A DNA stretch of 64,000 nucleotides from Charina bottae (lineage: Eukaryota; Chordata; Lepidosauria; Squamata; Charinaidae): NCBI GenBank assembly GCA_023362775.1, contig JALMGJ010000004.1, positions 56,380,798 to 56,444,797 of the forward strand. Direction: 5' to 3'. Below are positions 1 through 12,459 of this stretch, piece after piece; the stretch's first letter is position 1; each line of letters begins with the position of its first letter. The notes under the pieces are model-generated. The model was not told the origin of the DNA and did no database searches. It saw nothing but the letters and a program-made list of their open reading frames with translations. The position numbers were made by a program, and so were the translations under genes.

Positions 1-429
1 GGGGGAAGGTACAACAAAACAAACATTTAAATAAATATAAATAATTAAAATGATATCATCAAAAACCATCATAAACATCTTAGGTGCCCTGGAAATAAAC
101 TAATCTAATCTAAGGTCTCTATGCATGCTGGAACAAAACTGCCTTGGCTTTTTAATGAAATGTCAGCAGGGACAGGCCCATCCATACCTCTAGAGGGGAA
201 GATATTACACGAGACGGGGAGCACCTCTGAAAATGCCTGTCACTGGTCCATTCCCTATTCACCTCACAATTTGCAATGGACCATCTCTTGATAAATTGGT
301 CAGTTCTGGAATCCTGATATACCCAGGTTGACTGATATACCCAGGTTGACCATTTAAAGGGGGAAATGTCCTTTGCTTTACCCATTCAGTACAAAAGTGA
401 TGACGCATAACAAATCCCATTTTAAAAAA
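1..429. other. Non-coding sequence (PTCHD1 intron 1 or flank)
   Basis: No gene or named repeat was recognised. The only structure noted is an 18-bp unit duplicated head to tail at 314-331 and 332-349. Confidence 0.5.
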
Positions 430-1120
430 TGTTGGTTTATTTATTTATATGTGGGGCATATAATCAACTGAGTCTGAACAGTATACAACTCCCCAGTATG
501 TAATCGGGATTAAAACAGAAACAAATCAGTTTAAAAGCAACACCATATGCTATAATCACATAAAACTGGGAGTCATATTCAAAACAGTAAAAACCAACCC
601 ATCATCCAGAAAAATAGTCATCACGATGCAGCCCCCCTCCCCAGCCTACTGAAACCACCAGGCTTTCACCAATTTTCCAAGACCAAGGAGGGGACTGATC
701 ACATGTCAGGGGGATACTATTCCAGATGAAGGGAGAATAGCAACTGAAAAGGCATGATGCCATGGCCCCTGAAGACGGTAGTCTCTAATCAAGGGGCACA
801 TAGACAGTGTGCCTTCTAATCTTATTGGGCGAGAAGGTGGTCCATAATTACTTGGTGATCCATAGAGAAGGTGGTCCATAGATACTGAACCATGACCGGC
901 TTTAAAGGTGACAACCAGCACCTTGAAATGACCCAGAAGCCAACTGGCAACCAATGCAGCTCCTGAAGGAAAGATCATGGTTGTCTTAAGCTACACCCAT
1001 AATTACTTAAGCCACTGGACCATTCTGGACCAGCTGTCACTTCCAAGTGCTTTTCAGTTGCAGCCCCATGAACAGCACATTGCAGTAGTCCAAATGAGAG
1101 TGATTATGCCGTGTAGAGAT
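430..1120 (-). mobile_element. Degraded L2-clade LINE 3' fragment
   Basis: On the minus strand, broken frames at about 700-1110 retain the L2 reverse transcriptase C-terminal signatures seen in the better copies of this window. These are an HWLPV-like stretch, FKVL-VTFKA-HG, and a YCN-LFMG region near 1070-1100. Stops and frameshifts are frequent, so the copy is old. The T-rich sequence near 430-450 would be the 3' tail. Confidence 0.65.
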
Positions 1121-3391
1121 TATCTTCTTTTTAACAGTGAAGTGAAAACCAGTGTTTAGATAGAAAGAAGGGATTCTCACAGAAATAACTTTATCTAGAT
1201 CAGGAAGTTCGACGAATAAATAAAGTTTGTGAATGGAGTCAAGTTTGCAAGTTTATTAATGTTCTTACAGTGGCATTTTCCATAGCAGGACCTCAATACT
1301 TATTGCTAAGGTCTATACTTTTAGGAATTCTGGACTGGGACTACAAACAGATTGGGTACTTTAATCTGTCCATCCTTTGAATTATCCATGGTGTTCATGA
1401 CACAATCTGCTATCACTCCTTTGAAGAGTGCAAACCTGTCAGATAAGCCTACCAGGACCACTGATATGAGAGGACCCACCTAGGCTAGAACTCCAGGATG
1501 TCTTTGAAAAACAGATGTTTGAAAAGACTGGAGAAACATGAACTGAAGGAGAGGGGGGAAAAGTTCCCGTGACAATGGTAAAATGAGAACATTGAAACAC
1601 TGACATAACAGCTCCCCTATAAGGAAAGAAAATGAAGCTTTTATAGATTTCTATCAAGATATTGCTAACACAACATAGTGATTTCATGGGAGGAATCTTT
1701 TCCCATTCCAAGTCCTCCCCACCCCCACCCCCAATGCTTGGTATCACAAAGACAAGCTGGCATTTCAGCCAGCCCACCTCCACTCTTTTTTAGATCAGGA
1801 ATAAAGAGAATGAAGAAGAATTGTGCTCATCTATTGTGAGCAAGCTTGTGCAACACCTTGGCAGATCATATCCGTGCATCAGACTTAATTAACCTGCCAT
1901 GGAGCACATATAACAGAAGAAAAAGGAAGAAATAAGGGAGTATACAGTACTTAAGTAATTGGGTTTATAAACCAATTAATTATTCCTTATAGCAAATAAT
2001 CTCGACCATACAAGCTTATGTAGATAGGGTGTGTTGGTGAGGGAGAGAACATGCCTACCTACCTGCCTGATTTTTATAATTAAAGAGGCATGCTTGAGCA
2101 AGCTGGCAGCATTTTTTAAGGTAACAAGCAAATTTTGTTACTTATTTTCAGGACTAACATTTGTACTTGGCATACTTTGGCAGCACCCGCTGTTGCCTTT
2201 TTTTCTGCCTGGCCTACCACACTGAGTAGCACCCAGTAGACAGATTTCTCTACCTTTGTAACATTTTGTAATGCTCCCAGCCTATCATCTTTCAGGGATA
2301 CTATGAGAAAATAAAAAGATGGACAAGATGGAGCTTCTTGGGGTATTATAACTGCAGGCAGATAAATCTGTCAGAACCCATTAAAAAGGAAGCCTTATAA
2401 ATATTGTAAGACTGGGCTCAGCTTTTGGATCAACACAGTCTTGACAGCAGCCTAAACTGGGAGTATGAAGTGTATGATGTTGGGGGAAGATGTCCCACAC
2501 TACAGCCAGTAGTGCGGTTGGATTGCACTTGGCACTGTCAGGCGTGAGAATTGAAGCAGTCCCTCCAACTCGATAGCCATTGGGATCTCTCTGCAGAAAT
2601 ATTCTTGTAGATGGCTGTTCAAATAATCTTGTCAGCATGACAGCATAGTGGAGGCTTGTAAAAATGATGTGTTTTTTGCTCTCAAATATGTTAATCTGTG
2701 TCAGTCAATTATCCTAGAGTGCACTTGCAATCATTACTGCCCATTAGAGTCACCAATGTTGTAAATGAAATATGATTTTTTTTTAAAAAAAAAAAGAACT
2801 TTCTTTTAATATAGGCTCAAATGTTTGGTACAGATTATCTGACCCAGGATAGTATTGGTGGTTTGTACCTAGAATTAGATTCTTCCCTACAAAACTAGGA
2901 TCTGGATAGTTTCTTTCATTAGCATTTGCAAACTGAATCAGACATGCAAATACAGTGACTATCCTGTTACCTGTAAACCAAAACAAAATCTTGTATGTAT
3001 TTCAACTTCTGATTGAAATCTTCTGCAATATGATGAAGCATTATATTTCTGCATCCTATTGTAACTATTCAGTATCTGCTTACTAATGGGATCTTATTTT
3101 CCCTTCTTTTTTTTGAGACAGGAGCAATTGCTTTTAGAATAATTTTCTTAAAAATACAGTGAAAGCAATACAGTTGGTGCACTCAGTGGATGGGGAAGTT
3201 CTAAGAAATTTCTGCCACAAGAAACACACAAATTTTATTAGAGGTATTGGTGCAAGTGTAGATGGCATCCCATAATACACCATCAGAGTCAGATCTAACT
3301 GAGATATTTTATTTATAAAATAAAAAATGAATATAGAACTTAGTCATACATTAATAGCCATACTTTGTTCAAAAACTAGATGTGGGCTTCT
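1121..3391. other. Non-coding sequence, no gene seen
   Basis: Short chance frames only, with no domain or splice pattern that I can support. A T8-A12 homopolymer junction is at about 2776-2794. No named transposon was recognised. Confidence 0.5.
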
Positions 3392-3402
3392 GTATAGGAT
3401 AT

Positions 3403-3806
3403 TTGTTGTTTATTCGTTCAGTCGCTTCCGACTCTTCGTGACTTCATGGACCAGCCCACGCCAGAGCTTCCTGTCGGCCGTCACCATCCCCAGCTCCCCC
3501 ACGGTTGAGTCTGTCACCTCCAGAATACCATCCATCCATCTTGCCCTTGGTCGGCCCCTCTTCCTTTTGCCTTCCACTTTCCCTAGCATCAGCTTCTTCT
3601 CCAGGGTATCCTGTCTTCTCATTATGTGGCCAAAGTACTTCAGTTTTGCCTTTAATATCATTCCCTCAAGTGAGCAGTCTGGCTTTATTTCCTGGAGTAT
3701 GGACTGGTTTGATCTTCTTGCAGTCCAAGGCACTCTCAGAATTTTCCTCCCAACACCACAGTTCAAAAGCATCTCTCTTCCTTCGTTCAGCCTTCCTTAT
3801 GGTCCA
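3403..3806 (-). mobile_element. 5'-truncated BovB (RTE) LINE with 11-bp TSD
   Basis: The minus strand encodes the C-terminal BovB region: WCWRKILRVPWTARRSNQS-like, KLKYFGHIMRRQDTLEK and GKRKRGRPRARWMD motifs, ending WRGLVHEVTKSRKR. The reading frame is open for about 120 codons. It is flanked by the 11-bp direct repeat GTATAGGATAT at 3392-3402 and 3807-3817, which fixes the insertion ends and indicates retrotransposition. It is close in sequence to the copy at 60 kb. Confidence 0.9.
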
Positions 3807-3817
3807 GTATAGGATAT

Positions 3818-4711
3818 ATGCTACTTCAATTTATTGAACTGTAGAAAATATTTTCTTTTAAAAGACTGGAGTTAAAATCACTATTTCTTTCCATTCCCCC
3901 GAATTTAATCTTAAATTATGAAACTGGAATGGAACCTATTTTATTAATTCTTTAAATATTAATTTGATTAAGCTTTTCTGACTATGAATTGAGGCATCTC
4001 TCTAGATGAAATCATATTTAAAATTGAGAGAAAATAATATAGCAGGGAACTCTGGAGCTATCTGCTCAAACATTTATCTAGATATCATTTATCTAGCTGT
4101 ATATTTTTATCTATATTTTAAAAACCATAGCATACCATAAAATAGATTATTTTTAAAATATTAGTAATAGCACTGACAAGATAGCTAACTACCAAGACAA
4201 CAAAATGTTAAAATAATGATTAGGAATACAGTGGGCAGTGACTTAAAATGCAGAGAAGTTCAAGAATGATTGGTTCTTTTCATTCATCCCTTACCTTATT
4301 AACTTGATGCTACTTTGCACTTGTATAGTAGTCTGAGTTTAAAACAAAAGCCTTTTGCCAACCCACTTCTTTGCTTAGGTAACTGAAATAAAAATGCAAG
4401 CATTGCATCTCTTTATTTTAGTTACTCATTTTTTTCTACCTTCCCTAAATTTTCCTTTGAGTCAATAATGGGGTTGTATGAGTGATAGACCCAGTACGGA
4501 TAACTGGATTTAATCTCTAGGTTTTCAGTGGCCCAGTACTAAACAGTACAATATTTATTCTTCAATAATACAAAAGAAGTTTGTTAAAAAATAGAAGAGG
4601 TTTATTACCCTAGCTGTTGTAGCAATTACCTCATCCTGAGACAGTATTTTCAATGCAAACAGACCTTCAGTTGTTTTGTCTCCTATATAATTAACAAAAA
4701 GTTGGTCATTT
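3818..4711. other. Non-coding sequence, no gene seen
   Basis: AT-rich sequence without a supported gene or recognised repeat. Confidence 0.5.
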
Positions 4712-5457
4712 ATTTATTTATTTATGCTTCAATTTGTATACCGCTCCATCTCCCCACAAGGGAACTCTGGGCGGTTTACAGGATATAACAATTAAAATTT
4801 AACAGTCAAAACAGCACAACAAAACACTCTCATATAATAAAATTAAATATAAAATTAAATATAAAATCCAAGATGTGATAGTTTGATGTTTAGATGTTTA
4901 AAAGGGCCCTATGGCACTAGCCATCCCCAAGAGGAACTATTCCCCCACCCACCCCACGCAAGGCGGCAGAACCAGGTCTTTAAGTTCTTTCTGAAGGCCG
5001 GGAGCGATGAGGCCTGCCTCACCTCCGGGGGTAGCATATTCTAAAGGGTGGGCGCCACTACCGAGAAGGCACGCCTCCTAGACCCCGTCAGGTGACATTC
5101 CTTTATGGACGGGATCCGCAGCATGCCCTCTCTGAATGACCGAGTGGGACGGTTCGACGTTATGGGGATGAGACGGTCCCTCACCTGGCCCCATGACATG
5201 TAGGGCTTTAAAGGTGATAACCAACACCTTGAATTGGACCCGGAAGCACACAGGCACCCAGTGCAGCTGTCGCAGTAGAGGTGTCACATGCGCTATCTTG
5301 GCGCACCAATAACTGCGCGAGCAGCCGCATTCTGGACCAATTGAAGCTTCCGGATACTCTTCAAGGGTAGCCCCATGTAGAGCGCATTGCAATAGTCTAT
5401 ATGGGAGATGACCAGGGCATGAGTGACTGTACGGAGGGCTTCCCGATCCAGGAAAGG
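4712..5457 (-). mobile_element. 5'-truncated L2-clade LINE
   Basis: Minus-strand frames (notably 5078-5536) carry the end of an L2 reverse transcriptase: AHVTPLLRQLHWVPV, FKVLVITFKALH and the HKGMSPDGV region near the C terminus. The 3' end is marked by the element's conserved tail, with CCATCTCCCC and CTCTGGGCGGTTTAC at about 4745-4780 and a TTTA-repeat at 4712-4727. It directly abuts the SINE that begins near 5471. Confidence 0.82.
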
Positions 5458-5470
5458 TCATGCTTTTAAG

Positions 5471-6072
5471 AGAGCCAGTTTGGTCTAGTGCAGAGCTTTC
5501 CAAACTTTTCATGTTGGTGACACACTTTTTAGACATGCATCATTTCACGACACACTCTTACAGCAGGGCATCATGCATTAGGACCTGCACGGAATCACAG
5601 CAGGTTTGGAGGCAGCAGGCCACAAGGCAGGCACTAGGACCTGTGCGGAATCACAGCAGGTTTGGAGGCAGCAAGGCACAAGGCAGGCACTAGGACCTGC
5701 GCGGAATCCTGGCAGGGCTCTGAGGCAGCAGCAGCCACGACACACCCAGACACTGCAGCCGACACACTAATGTGTCCCGACACACAGTTTGGAAAGCTCT
5801 GGTCTAGTGGTTAAGGTGCTGGGCTAGAAACCAGGAGTCTGTGAGTTCTAGTCCCGCCTTAGGCATGAAAGCCGGCTGGGGGGCCTTGGGCCAGTCACTC
5901 TCTCTCAGCCCAACTCACCTCACAGGGTTGTTGTTGTGGGGAAAATAGGAGGAGGAAGGAGTATTAGGTATGTTCGCCACCTTGAGTGATTTATAAAAAT
6001 AATAAAGGTGGGATAAAAATTAAATAAATAAGTAAGAAAGTAAGTAAGTAAGAAAGTAAGTAAGTAAGTAGG
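5471..6072 (+). mobile_element. tRNA-derived SINE (Sauria type), split by a hAT insertion
   Basis: The head has a tRNA-like A box region (TAGTGGTTAAGG at about 5806-5817) and a B-box-like GAGTTCTAGTC at about 5842-5852. The body includes GGGCCAGTCACTCTCTCTCAG and CACCTCACAGGGTTGTTG, and the tail (TTATAAAAATAATAAAGG-GGGATAAAA) resembles the BovB-related 3' end of squamate Sauria SINEs. The tail ends in AAGT repeats to about 6072. Bases 5491-5801 are a later hAT insertion; 5483-5490 and 5802-5809 are the duplicated target. Confidence 0.85.
5491..5801. mobile_element. hAT-type MITE nested in a SINE, 8-bp TSD
   Basis: Terminal inverted repeats start CAGAGCTTTCCAAACT and end AGTTTGGAAAGCTCTG. The 8-bp target duplication GTCTAGTG is at 5483-5490 and 5802-5809. 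The interior has no coding capacity. It contains about three tandem units of roughly 58 bp (about 5581-5735), each with GGCAGGCACTAGGACCTG. A shorter relative is at 16784-16976. Confidence 0.93.
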
Positions 6073-6074
6073 AA

Positions 6075-7335
6075 AAACTATCTTGGTTTGATTTGGGGAC
6101 AAGGTGAAAAAGTTCCTGACATCCTGGTTAACTAGTAATGTTGTAGTAATGTTGTACAGTCTTCACTGCTGCAGTGCATTTCATAAAAATGCAATGTTCT
6201 TGGGCCTGAAGTTATTTATACTGTGCAAGCTCTTAAATTATGAACAATGACTAAGCAGTGCCAGCTACTTTTTTTTTCTATTACAGTTACAAGTTTCTCA
6301 TGCAGATTAGATTATCATCCATTTAATCTGTTCTTTCCAGATTTTAAAAAATAACTTTTTGTTCACCACATTTATTCAGTTTAATAAAACATCTCAATCA
6401 AATTAAGCTTTTTCAAGTTAACCTACTTTTCTGCATCCTTTTTCATGTTTAACAATTCTCACTTGATTAAGTGTACCCTAAAGTTATCCTAATGAAGCAT
6501 CTTTTACTGTCATTAAATTTAAAAGTTTCCTAGGGAATTATTTTAATGCACTGTGTCCAAATGAATTAACATTTACTATACTAATTCACATTTATAAAAT
6601 TTTCATGTCTTATATCAGAAAAAAGAAGAAAGTATTAAAATGAATTCCTTGAAAAATGAATTACTGAGAACCAAATAAGTAAAAATTAAATCAGTTTTGC
6701 AGGTGTTCACAATGCAAAGAAATTTGGGGGATGCAAAAATAGCCCTGTGGGTTTCAAATCTTTTCGTGGGCTGTAGTAGTGATAGTGAGCAGGGATTGGC
6801 CACTGTTAGCAATAGGGATTCTACAAAGTTCTCATGAAAGCATCTATCGTACAACTGCAAATAATACAGTGAGAAAGACAGCAATTTACTGGTATGCATA
6901 GGGCTGTGACATAATCATTTTTCAAAGGAACAGTTTGAGAATGAAGATCCGTGTCCAGTTCAAATCCAGCAGCTCAGAATAAAAAGGAGAGCTTTGGAAA
7001 GGAAAAGATAAATTAGAGCACTATCCTGTTTCTCTGCTCAGACGTTTGCTTTCTTTTCTTTCCTCTTCTGTTGGGACATGGTTCATCTGGGAGAATACTA
7101 TTTGACCACAGAGAGGAAAGTCAACCAAGCCAGTGATAGAGAGCGAAAGCCCTCAGTAAGGCTAGTGATAGTGAAGGAGGTACAGCAGAAGGGAAACTGC
7201 CCAAGTTTGCTTCCTTCTAGATCATATGATAGAGTCAAGGGAAGAACAAAGATTCCGAAGGACTGGTCAGGTGATTTATTGAACCCAGTAGCAGTGGCCA
7301 GCAAGGTAATTACATGTTCCAGTTGAACTCTGTTT
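6075..7335. other. Non-coding sequence, one unexplained 82-codon frame
   Basis: No repeat was recognised. A plus-strand frame at 7078-7326 has 82 codons and contains AAG-GTAATT near 7304, which could be a splice donor, but I recognise no protein family and regard it as probably chance. Confidence 0.45.
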
Positions 7336-7353
7336 TTTCTTATGGCTGAGAAT

Positions 7354-7640
7354 ACTTTTTTTTTATAAGAAGTTTATTAAGTTTGAAAGAAAGATAAAAA
7401 CTACAAAAAGAAAAAAAGAAAAAACTAAAAAGGCATGAAACACAAGAAAAAAGAATTTTGAAGATTACATATAGAAATGACTTCCAACTTTCAACAACAA
7501 GAATATACAGCAATTTCCATATTCAATCCCTTGCTCTATATCAAACCAAGATCACATTATTTCTAGAAATTCTTCCATTAGCACATATACAAATCACTAA
7601 TACAATTGCTCCTTTCCCTTTAAAAAAAGAATATATACTC

Positions 7641-7671
<31 letters not shown>

Positions 7672-7690
7672 GTGTGTGTGTGTGTGTGTG

Positions 7691-7740
<50 letters not shown>

Positions 7741-8577
7741 CACACACACACACACACATAGATACATACATACATATCAACTTTCCTTCCCCAAAAGACA
7801 TTTATTTAATTATTTCCTTCTTACAACTATTCTATATACTTCTATCTACTATAATAAAAATCAAATTATAAGAACATATAAATTGTCTGCTTTTATAATT
7901 AGTAATACTACCACAGTCTTAACCTTATTTAACCTAAAAAAAACCAAAGCAATTATTATTATACCTTATAGATACCTTATAAATCTTACAAATCAAACAA
8001 ACCTTAAAAAGAATCCAATCAATCTTAATCTAAATCATTAAAAAGAAATAAAACCATAAAAGCCTCTTTATCAATCCAATTAGACATTCTTAATTTTTTA
8101 CCCCACTTCGAAATAAACCAAGACATTTACATATCTCCCTATTACACACAGGGCATTTTTCTTGCAAAAATCAAACAGCCCAACTGCCCCCCTTAAAAAC
8201 TCAGACTTCTCAGCAAAAAAAACTCCAACAGAACAGATTCTCTTCTTTCCCAAAAAAAATTCTCAGAAAGCCATAAAATTCCCCCAGATAAACAACTCTC
8301 CTTATAATCTGCATCTCAGGGTGTCGCTTTAACCCCTTCAGCACCAAAATATAATCTTCATCTGGCATTGCTTCAGTCTTGCTGTCAGTAGAAAGATCTC
8401 CTTCCTTGTGAAAATCTTCATCTTCTTCCACCACATCTTCAGCCAGATGACACACTTTAGAAATAATATCTTCCCCAATGTCCCGAATATTCTGCGGAAT
8501 ATCTTGACAAGTATCATAAAGGATCTGTTTAAAGTCAGAGCAAAGCTCACCACAGAACTCTGAATCTCCTTAAAATC
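7354..8577 (-). mobile_element. 1.2-kb retroposed insertion with 18-bp TSD (L1-like or retrocopy)
   Basis: An 18-bp direct repeat (TTTCTTATGGCTGAGAAT) flanks this block at 7336-7353 and 8578-8595. Read on the minus strand, the block ends with AATAAA (about 7375-7380) and then a short A-run at about 7356-7363, so it is a polyadenylated reverse-transcribed insertion. Near its 5' end (8210-8455, minus) is an acidic 81-codon frame that I do not recognise. The rest is A+T-rich untranslated-type sequence with a microsatellite at 7641-7775. It may be the 3' part of an L1 or a processed copy of a host transcript. Confidence 0.8.
7641..7775. repeat. (TG)n(TA)n(CA)n compound microsatellite
   Basis: TG repeats, then about 22 TA units, then CA repeats and a few CATA units. 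Because the TG and CA blocks are complementary about the TA centre, the tract is palindromic overall. Confidence 0.95.
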
Positions 8578-8595
8578 TTTCTTATGGCTGAGAAT

Positions 8596-10257
8596 TCTAA
8601 GAGTTGTGGTTTCAACACACTGGAAAGTCTCAGCATAGGGTTAGGAAAGTCTGTTCTATGTATTATATGCAAATATCTGTAACACAATCACTGACTGTCA
8701 CTTCTAGCAAAAGCAACTTCAGCAAAGTATGGTTTTCAGGGATGAAGCCGTGGAGATTTGTAATCTGGCAGTGAAAAGAGGAGTTCTATAATATGACATA
8801 AAAGCCCACTTTCAAAGTACCATGCTAAGATCAGATTTGCTACCAGCTGACAACGCTGGCTCTTCAGCTAACAAACAGAGATGAGCACCGGCCCCTGGAG
8901 TCGGACATGGCTGCACAAATGTGCGGGGGGAGCCTTTTAAAAAAAATGATTCTGTATTTTCATCTATTTATCTCAAGTATCATGGAAATATTTGCTTTAT
9001 ATCTGTCTGTTTGTATTTCTTTATTCTGCTGTTTTTATTGTTATTCAAGAAAGTTCTAAATTTAAAATACTGCAATAAAATCTCACGTATCTAAAGTAGC
9101 TCTATAATATACATACTAAATACTATTGTAAAAAAAAAATGGTAGTCTGACTTTTTTTCTGAGCAGGCCTTCTCAAAGTTTTAAGAGAAAATATGGCTAG
9201 CCAAAAAGCAATTTGCCAGTTCTGTGGAAGTTAGGGATACAGCATCATAAAAACAACAAAGGAAAGTGAGGTGAGTTTTTTTATACATACACATGGGATG
9301 ATCCAACTGGAAGAACATGTGAAACCATAGCTGTATTTTTAAATATATTGTTTTATTTATAAACAGTGTAAATGAAGTCACGGTATACTCAGAAACTCAC
9401 AGTTAAATAACCATCAAATCAAATTGTTCTCTATAGTATGGCTACCATATCTGATCTGCAAAAGTCCATACGGCTTGATTGCACTTTATGGCAGGAAAGA
9501 GTTGGTTTCTTTACTGCTTGTTGCCATCTACTTCCTAAATTTTCACTCATTTCCTAAATATGAATTTTCCTATTATACTGCCTACTAATGAGATTCATTC
9601 TATGCTTTAAAAACTTTTGAATCCATGCTGTGGTTCACTCATAATCTTTTTCTAGATTTTCAACTGCACTGGAATTTGAAGTTCCAAGCAAGGTCAGTAT
9701 TTAATAGACTTGCAAGAGAACATTCTTCAAAAGTAGATTAGGCCAAAGTGCAACCACCAAAATAGGTTCTCAAAGAGGGTCTACCCATTTTGCACTATAG
9801 TTCTAAAACACAATCTGTCCATTATGTCTTGACCTTCCTTCAGATAGTAAATAATGCAAAGTTATCTCTTGCAACACATTCAGGATAATAATCCAGCAGA
9901 GACAGTAGAGAACAACTTGAGGCAATATATTTATCTCAGGTGAGTAGAATGTTCATACACTTGATATGTTCTGTGGCCATCTTTAATAAATTATATATTA
10001 AAAGATGCACAATACTATTTATTAAATGTTAAGAGCCAGTGCTCAAAAATATGTTCTGTTTAAACCTATTGCTTGCTTTTTAATTTTTTTAAAAATCAAA
10101 TTTAACAGATAGGGACTCATGCCCCTCCTGGCTCCTATGGAGACAAAGTGGAGGTGTGATTGGCTGGTTCCAGAAGATGCCTCTTTGTAGGAGGGGATGA
10201 TGCTAGTGTCCTTGAAATATTGAGGTCCTCTCAGGATCAGCCATATCTAAATTTCCT
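8596..10257. other. Non-coding sequence, no gene seen
   Basis: No named repeat and no frame with a recognisable product. Confidence 0.5.
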
Positions 10258-11140
10258 TTTTAGGGAGGGTTGTTGAAAGTGTGGTGGGAATTCCTCTACT
10301 TAGTCTCCTAGAGAAAGTGGATTATCTAGACACTTCCTGTCATGATTCAGACTGGGCATGGGATGAAAATGGCATTGGTTGTGCTGTTGGATGCCAGTGT
10401 CTGGAGACTGATAGGACAAAACAGGATGAAGCTAAACCCAGGCAAAAGGGAGTTACTGTTTGTTCATCAAGTTTATCAGACATCTCCTGTGTTGTCTCTC
10501 AATGGAATGACAGTGCCCCAAGGGAGTAGGTCCACAACATGGGAGCCCTCCTGGAGTCATGGCTATTGCTCGATAGACAGGCAGAAACCATGGTGTACCA
10601 GTGGTGGCCCTACCTGGATCACAAGGGTCTCTCAACCATGACTCATACCCTCATCACTTTGCAATTGTAATGCATTCTACATTCCTTCGAAGACCATCCA
10701 GAGACTACACTTGGTTCAAAATGCAGTGGCCAAGTTATTGACAATTGTTACCTGCCAAGATCCCATTATACTATGCTGCAGGCCCTACATTGGTTGCCAG
10801 TAGGCTTCTGGTGCAATTCAAAGTGCTAGTTTTGTCCTATAAAGTCCTTATGTGGCTTGGCACCTAGATATCTGCAGGAGCACCATCACCTACCTAAATT
10901 GGCCCATGTGGTATATACTTCCTTGGAGAAGTTCTTACTTACTCTCCATTTCAATGAAATGAGGGGAATGGAATCTTGGGGATGCTGCTTTCCAGTTGTG
11001 GCTTTGGTCCCATAGAATATTCTCCCCTTAGAATTAAGGCTTGTCCCATCTGTTAACTTATAAAAATCTCTTTGAGATGAAGGGCATTTGGTGGGTAGTT
11101 TGTTCTTGCTGTCTTTGTTTTATTTTTATTATTGTTAGGA

Positions 11141-11173
<33 letters not shown>

Positions 11174-11290
11174 TGGCTTAAGCTTCCGCTAGTTTTTTAT
11201 TGTATATTCTTATGGATGTTTTAAACATTTGATTGTATATGGTGGATGTTTTATGGTTGATTGTTATTGTAAACTACTAAGAGTCTATAG
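10258..11290 (+). mobile_element. Old, degraded L2-clade LINE
   Basis: Plus-strand frames at 10281-10641 keep the MKLNPGKRE stretch that matches LQLNPGKTE in the well-preserved L2 of this window. Further on, about 10690-10850 matches the QRLHLVQNAVAKL and LHWLPV-FKVLVLSYKVL region with frameshifts. The downstream part contains a GAT microsatellite and an AT-rich 3' region. Many stops indicate an old copy. Confidence 0.72.
11141..11171. repeat. (GAT)n microsatellite
   Basis: About ten uninterrupted GAT units. Confidence 0.95.
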
Positions 11291-11295
11291 TTGAT

Positions 11296-11372
11296 TTTTT
11301 TTATTTATTTATAATTTAGGTTTACAAAAGCTGCTCTACTCAGCATAGACTTTGGGCAGCTTTATAGGTGGA
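11296..11372 (-). mobile_element. Possible L2 3'-end fragment
   Basis: TTTATTTATTTATAAT followed by a degraded form of the L2 tail (CTTTGGGCAGCTTTA) resembles the 3' ends at 4712 and 50358. Confidence 0.4.
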
Positions 11373-11988
11373 AGGAAGAGGAAGGGAGGTACCGCATCTG
11401 AGCAGCTCCATAGCTTTCCAAATACACAACAAATAAACTTCCAAGAACAAATGAATTACTATAATATATTATGCTTTATCTGTGATTTATGTCCAAACTA
11501 ATAAAATATCTGACCGAAGATCTAACACAATGTCCCTTGCGTTTAATAGGACTTACTTGGATAACTCAATATAGAATTTAAGTCTAAAAACACTGCTAGT
11601 GTTCAAAATAAAATATTTATATGCAGTATAGTACTTTTTGTTAACTAGAAAAGAAGTATATCTATTCATATAGGTTTCATGTAGTCATCTTCAAGAAAGA
11701 ATAATTAAGTACGTATAATGCAGTAAGATCAGTTGAGGATATTCAGTTATTTGCAAAGCTTATTAGGCTACCTGAATGAGCTTCGCCATAAACAGGAGTT
11801 TGAAGGTAATACTTACCATTTCTGATTTTTGTACATTAGCTTAGCACAGCTAAAGAAGAACAAAATAGAAATCATTGCTGTTGCAGTCAATAAGTCTTGA
11901 TTATCTATTTCAACAATATTCTCTGTTTATTATCAGCATAATCCAGAAATAAAAGAAATAATAGAAAGACTATAAAATCTGTTAAATG
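11373..11988. other. Non-coding sequence, no gene seen
   Basis: AT-rich; nothing recognised. Confidence 0.5.
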
Positions 11989-11994
11989 TATATG

Positions 11995-12135
11995 CACCAG
12001 AAGCAATGATCCACTTTCAAAATGTTTCCAGTTCTTTGTGTTGGCATTTGGAATCATTTAGTAATGCAACCACCGTATCTGGCTAGTACTGGGATGGGAA
12101 ACCACCAGAAAATACAAAAGCTCTGGGCTGCTGTA
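11995..12135 (+). repeat. 5S-rRNA-like block, copy A
   Basis: CTGGCTAGTACTGGGATGGG at 12080-12099 and the following bases to GGGCTGCTGTA resemble the 3' half of vertebrate 5S rRNA (internal promoter side). The sequence before it (AGCAATGATCC, then AGTAATGCAACCAC) is shared with copy B at 12460. It is best explained as a degraded 5S-derived SINE or pseudogene, not a working 5S gene. Confidence 0.6.
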
Positions 12136-12459
12136 TACAACTGTCCAAATTCATTAACGGGAAGAGATTCAGAGTACGAATGTAAACCTTATAAACATGC
12201 AGTGGCTACACACTGAGCTTGAGAAACAAAAGCAAGAACTCCATTAAACAGGAAGAGATTTGGGAAATAGGAAAGAGTAAAACTTCTTTATCTACCTCAG
12301 TGCTCAGTAGCTGTTCGCAAGAGCTACCATTCCTGAGCTAAAATAAAGATTATTCCCTAGCCAATCATACTGCCCAAGGATCTCAGAAGCTTCGGCCTAG
12401 TTCATGCCTGCCTTGGAAAGCCCAACAGCTCTGTAAAATCTTTTATAGGTGTACATATC

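Noticed and set aside
3327..3837. Plus-strand frames of 110-161 codons
   Set aside because: They are antisense to the BovB fragment, whose conserved motifs are all on the minus strand. The same applies to 59969-60569.
7458..8041. Long overlapping frames across the TG/TA/CA microsatellite
   Set aside because: They are created by the stop-free dinucleotide repeat; the translations are low-complexity runs with no domain.
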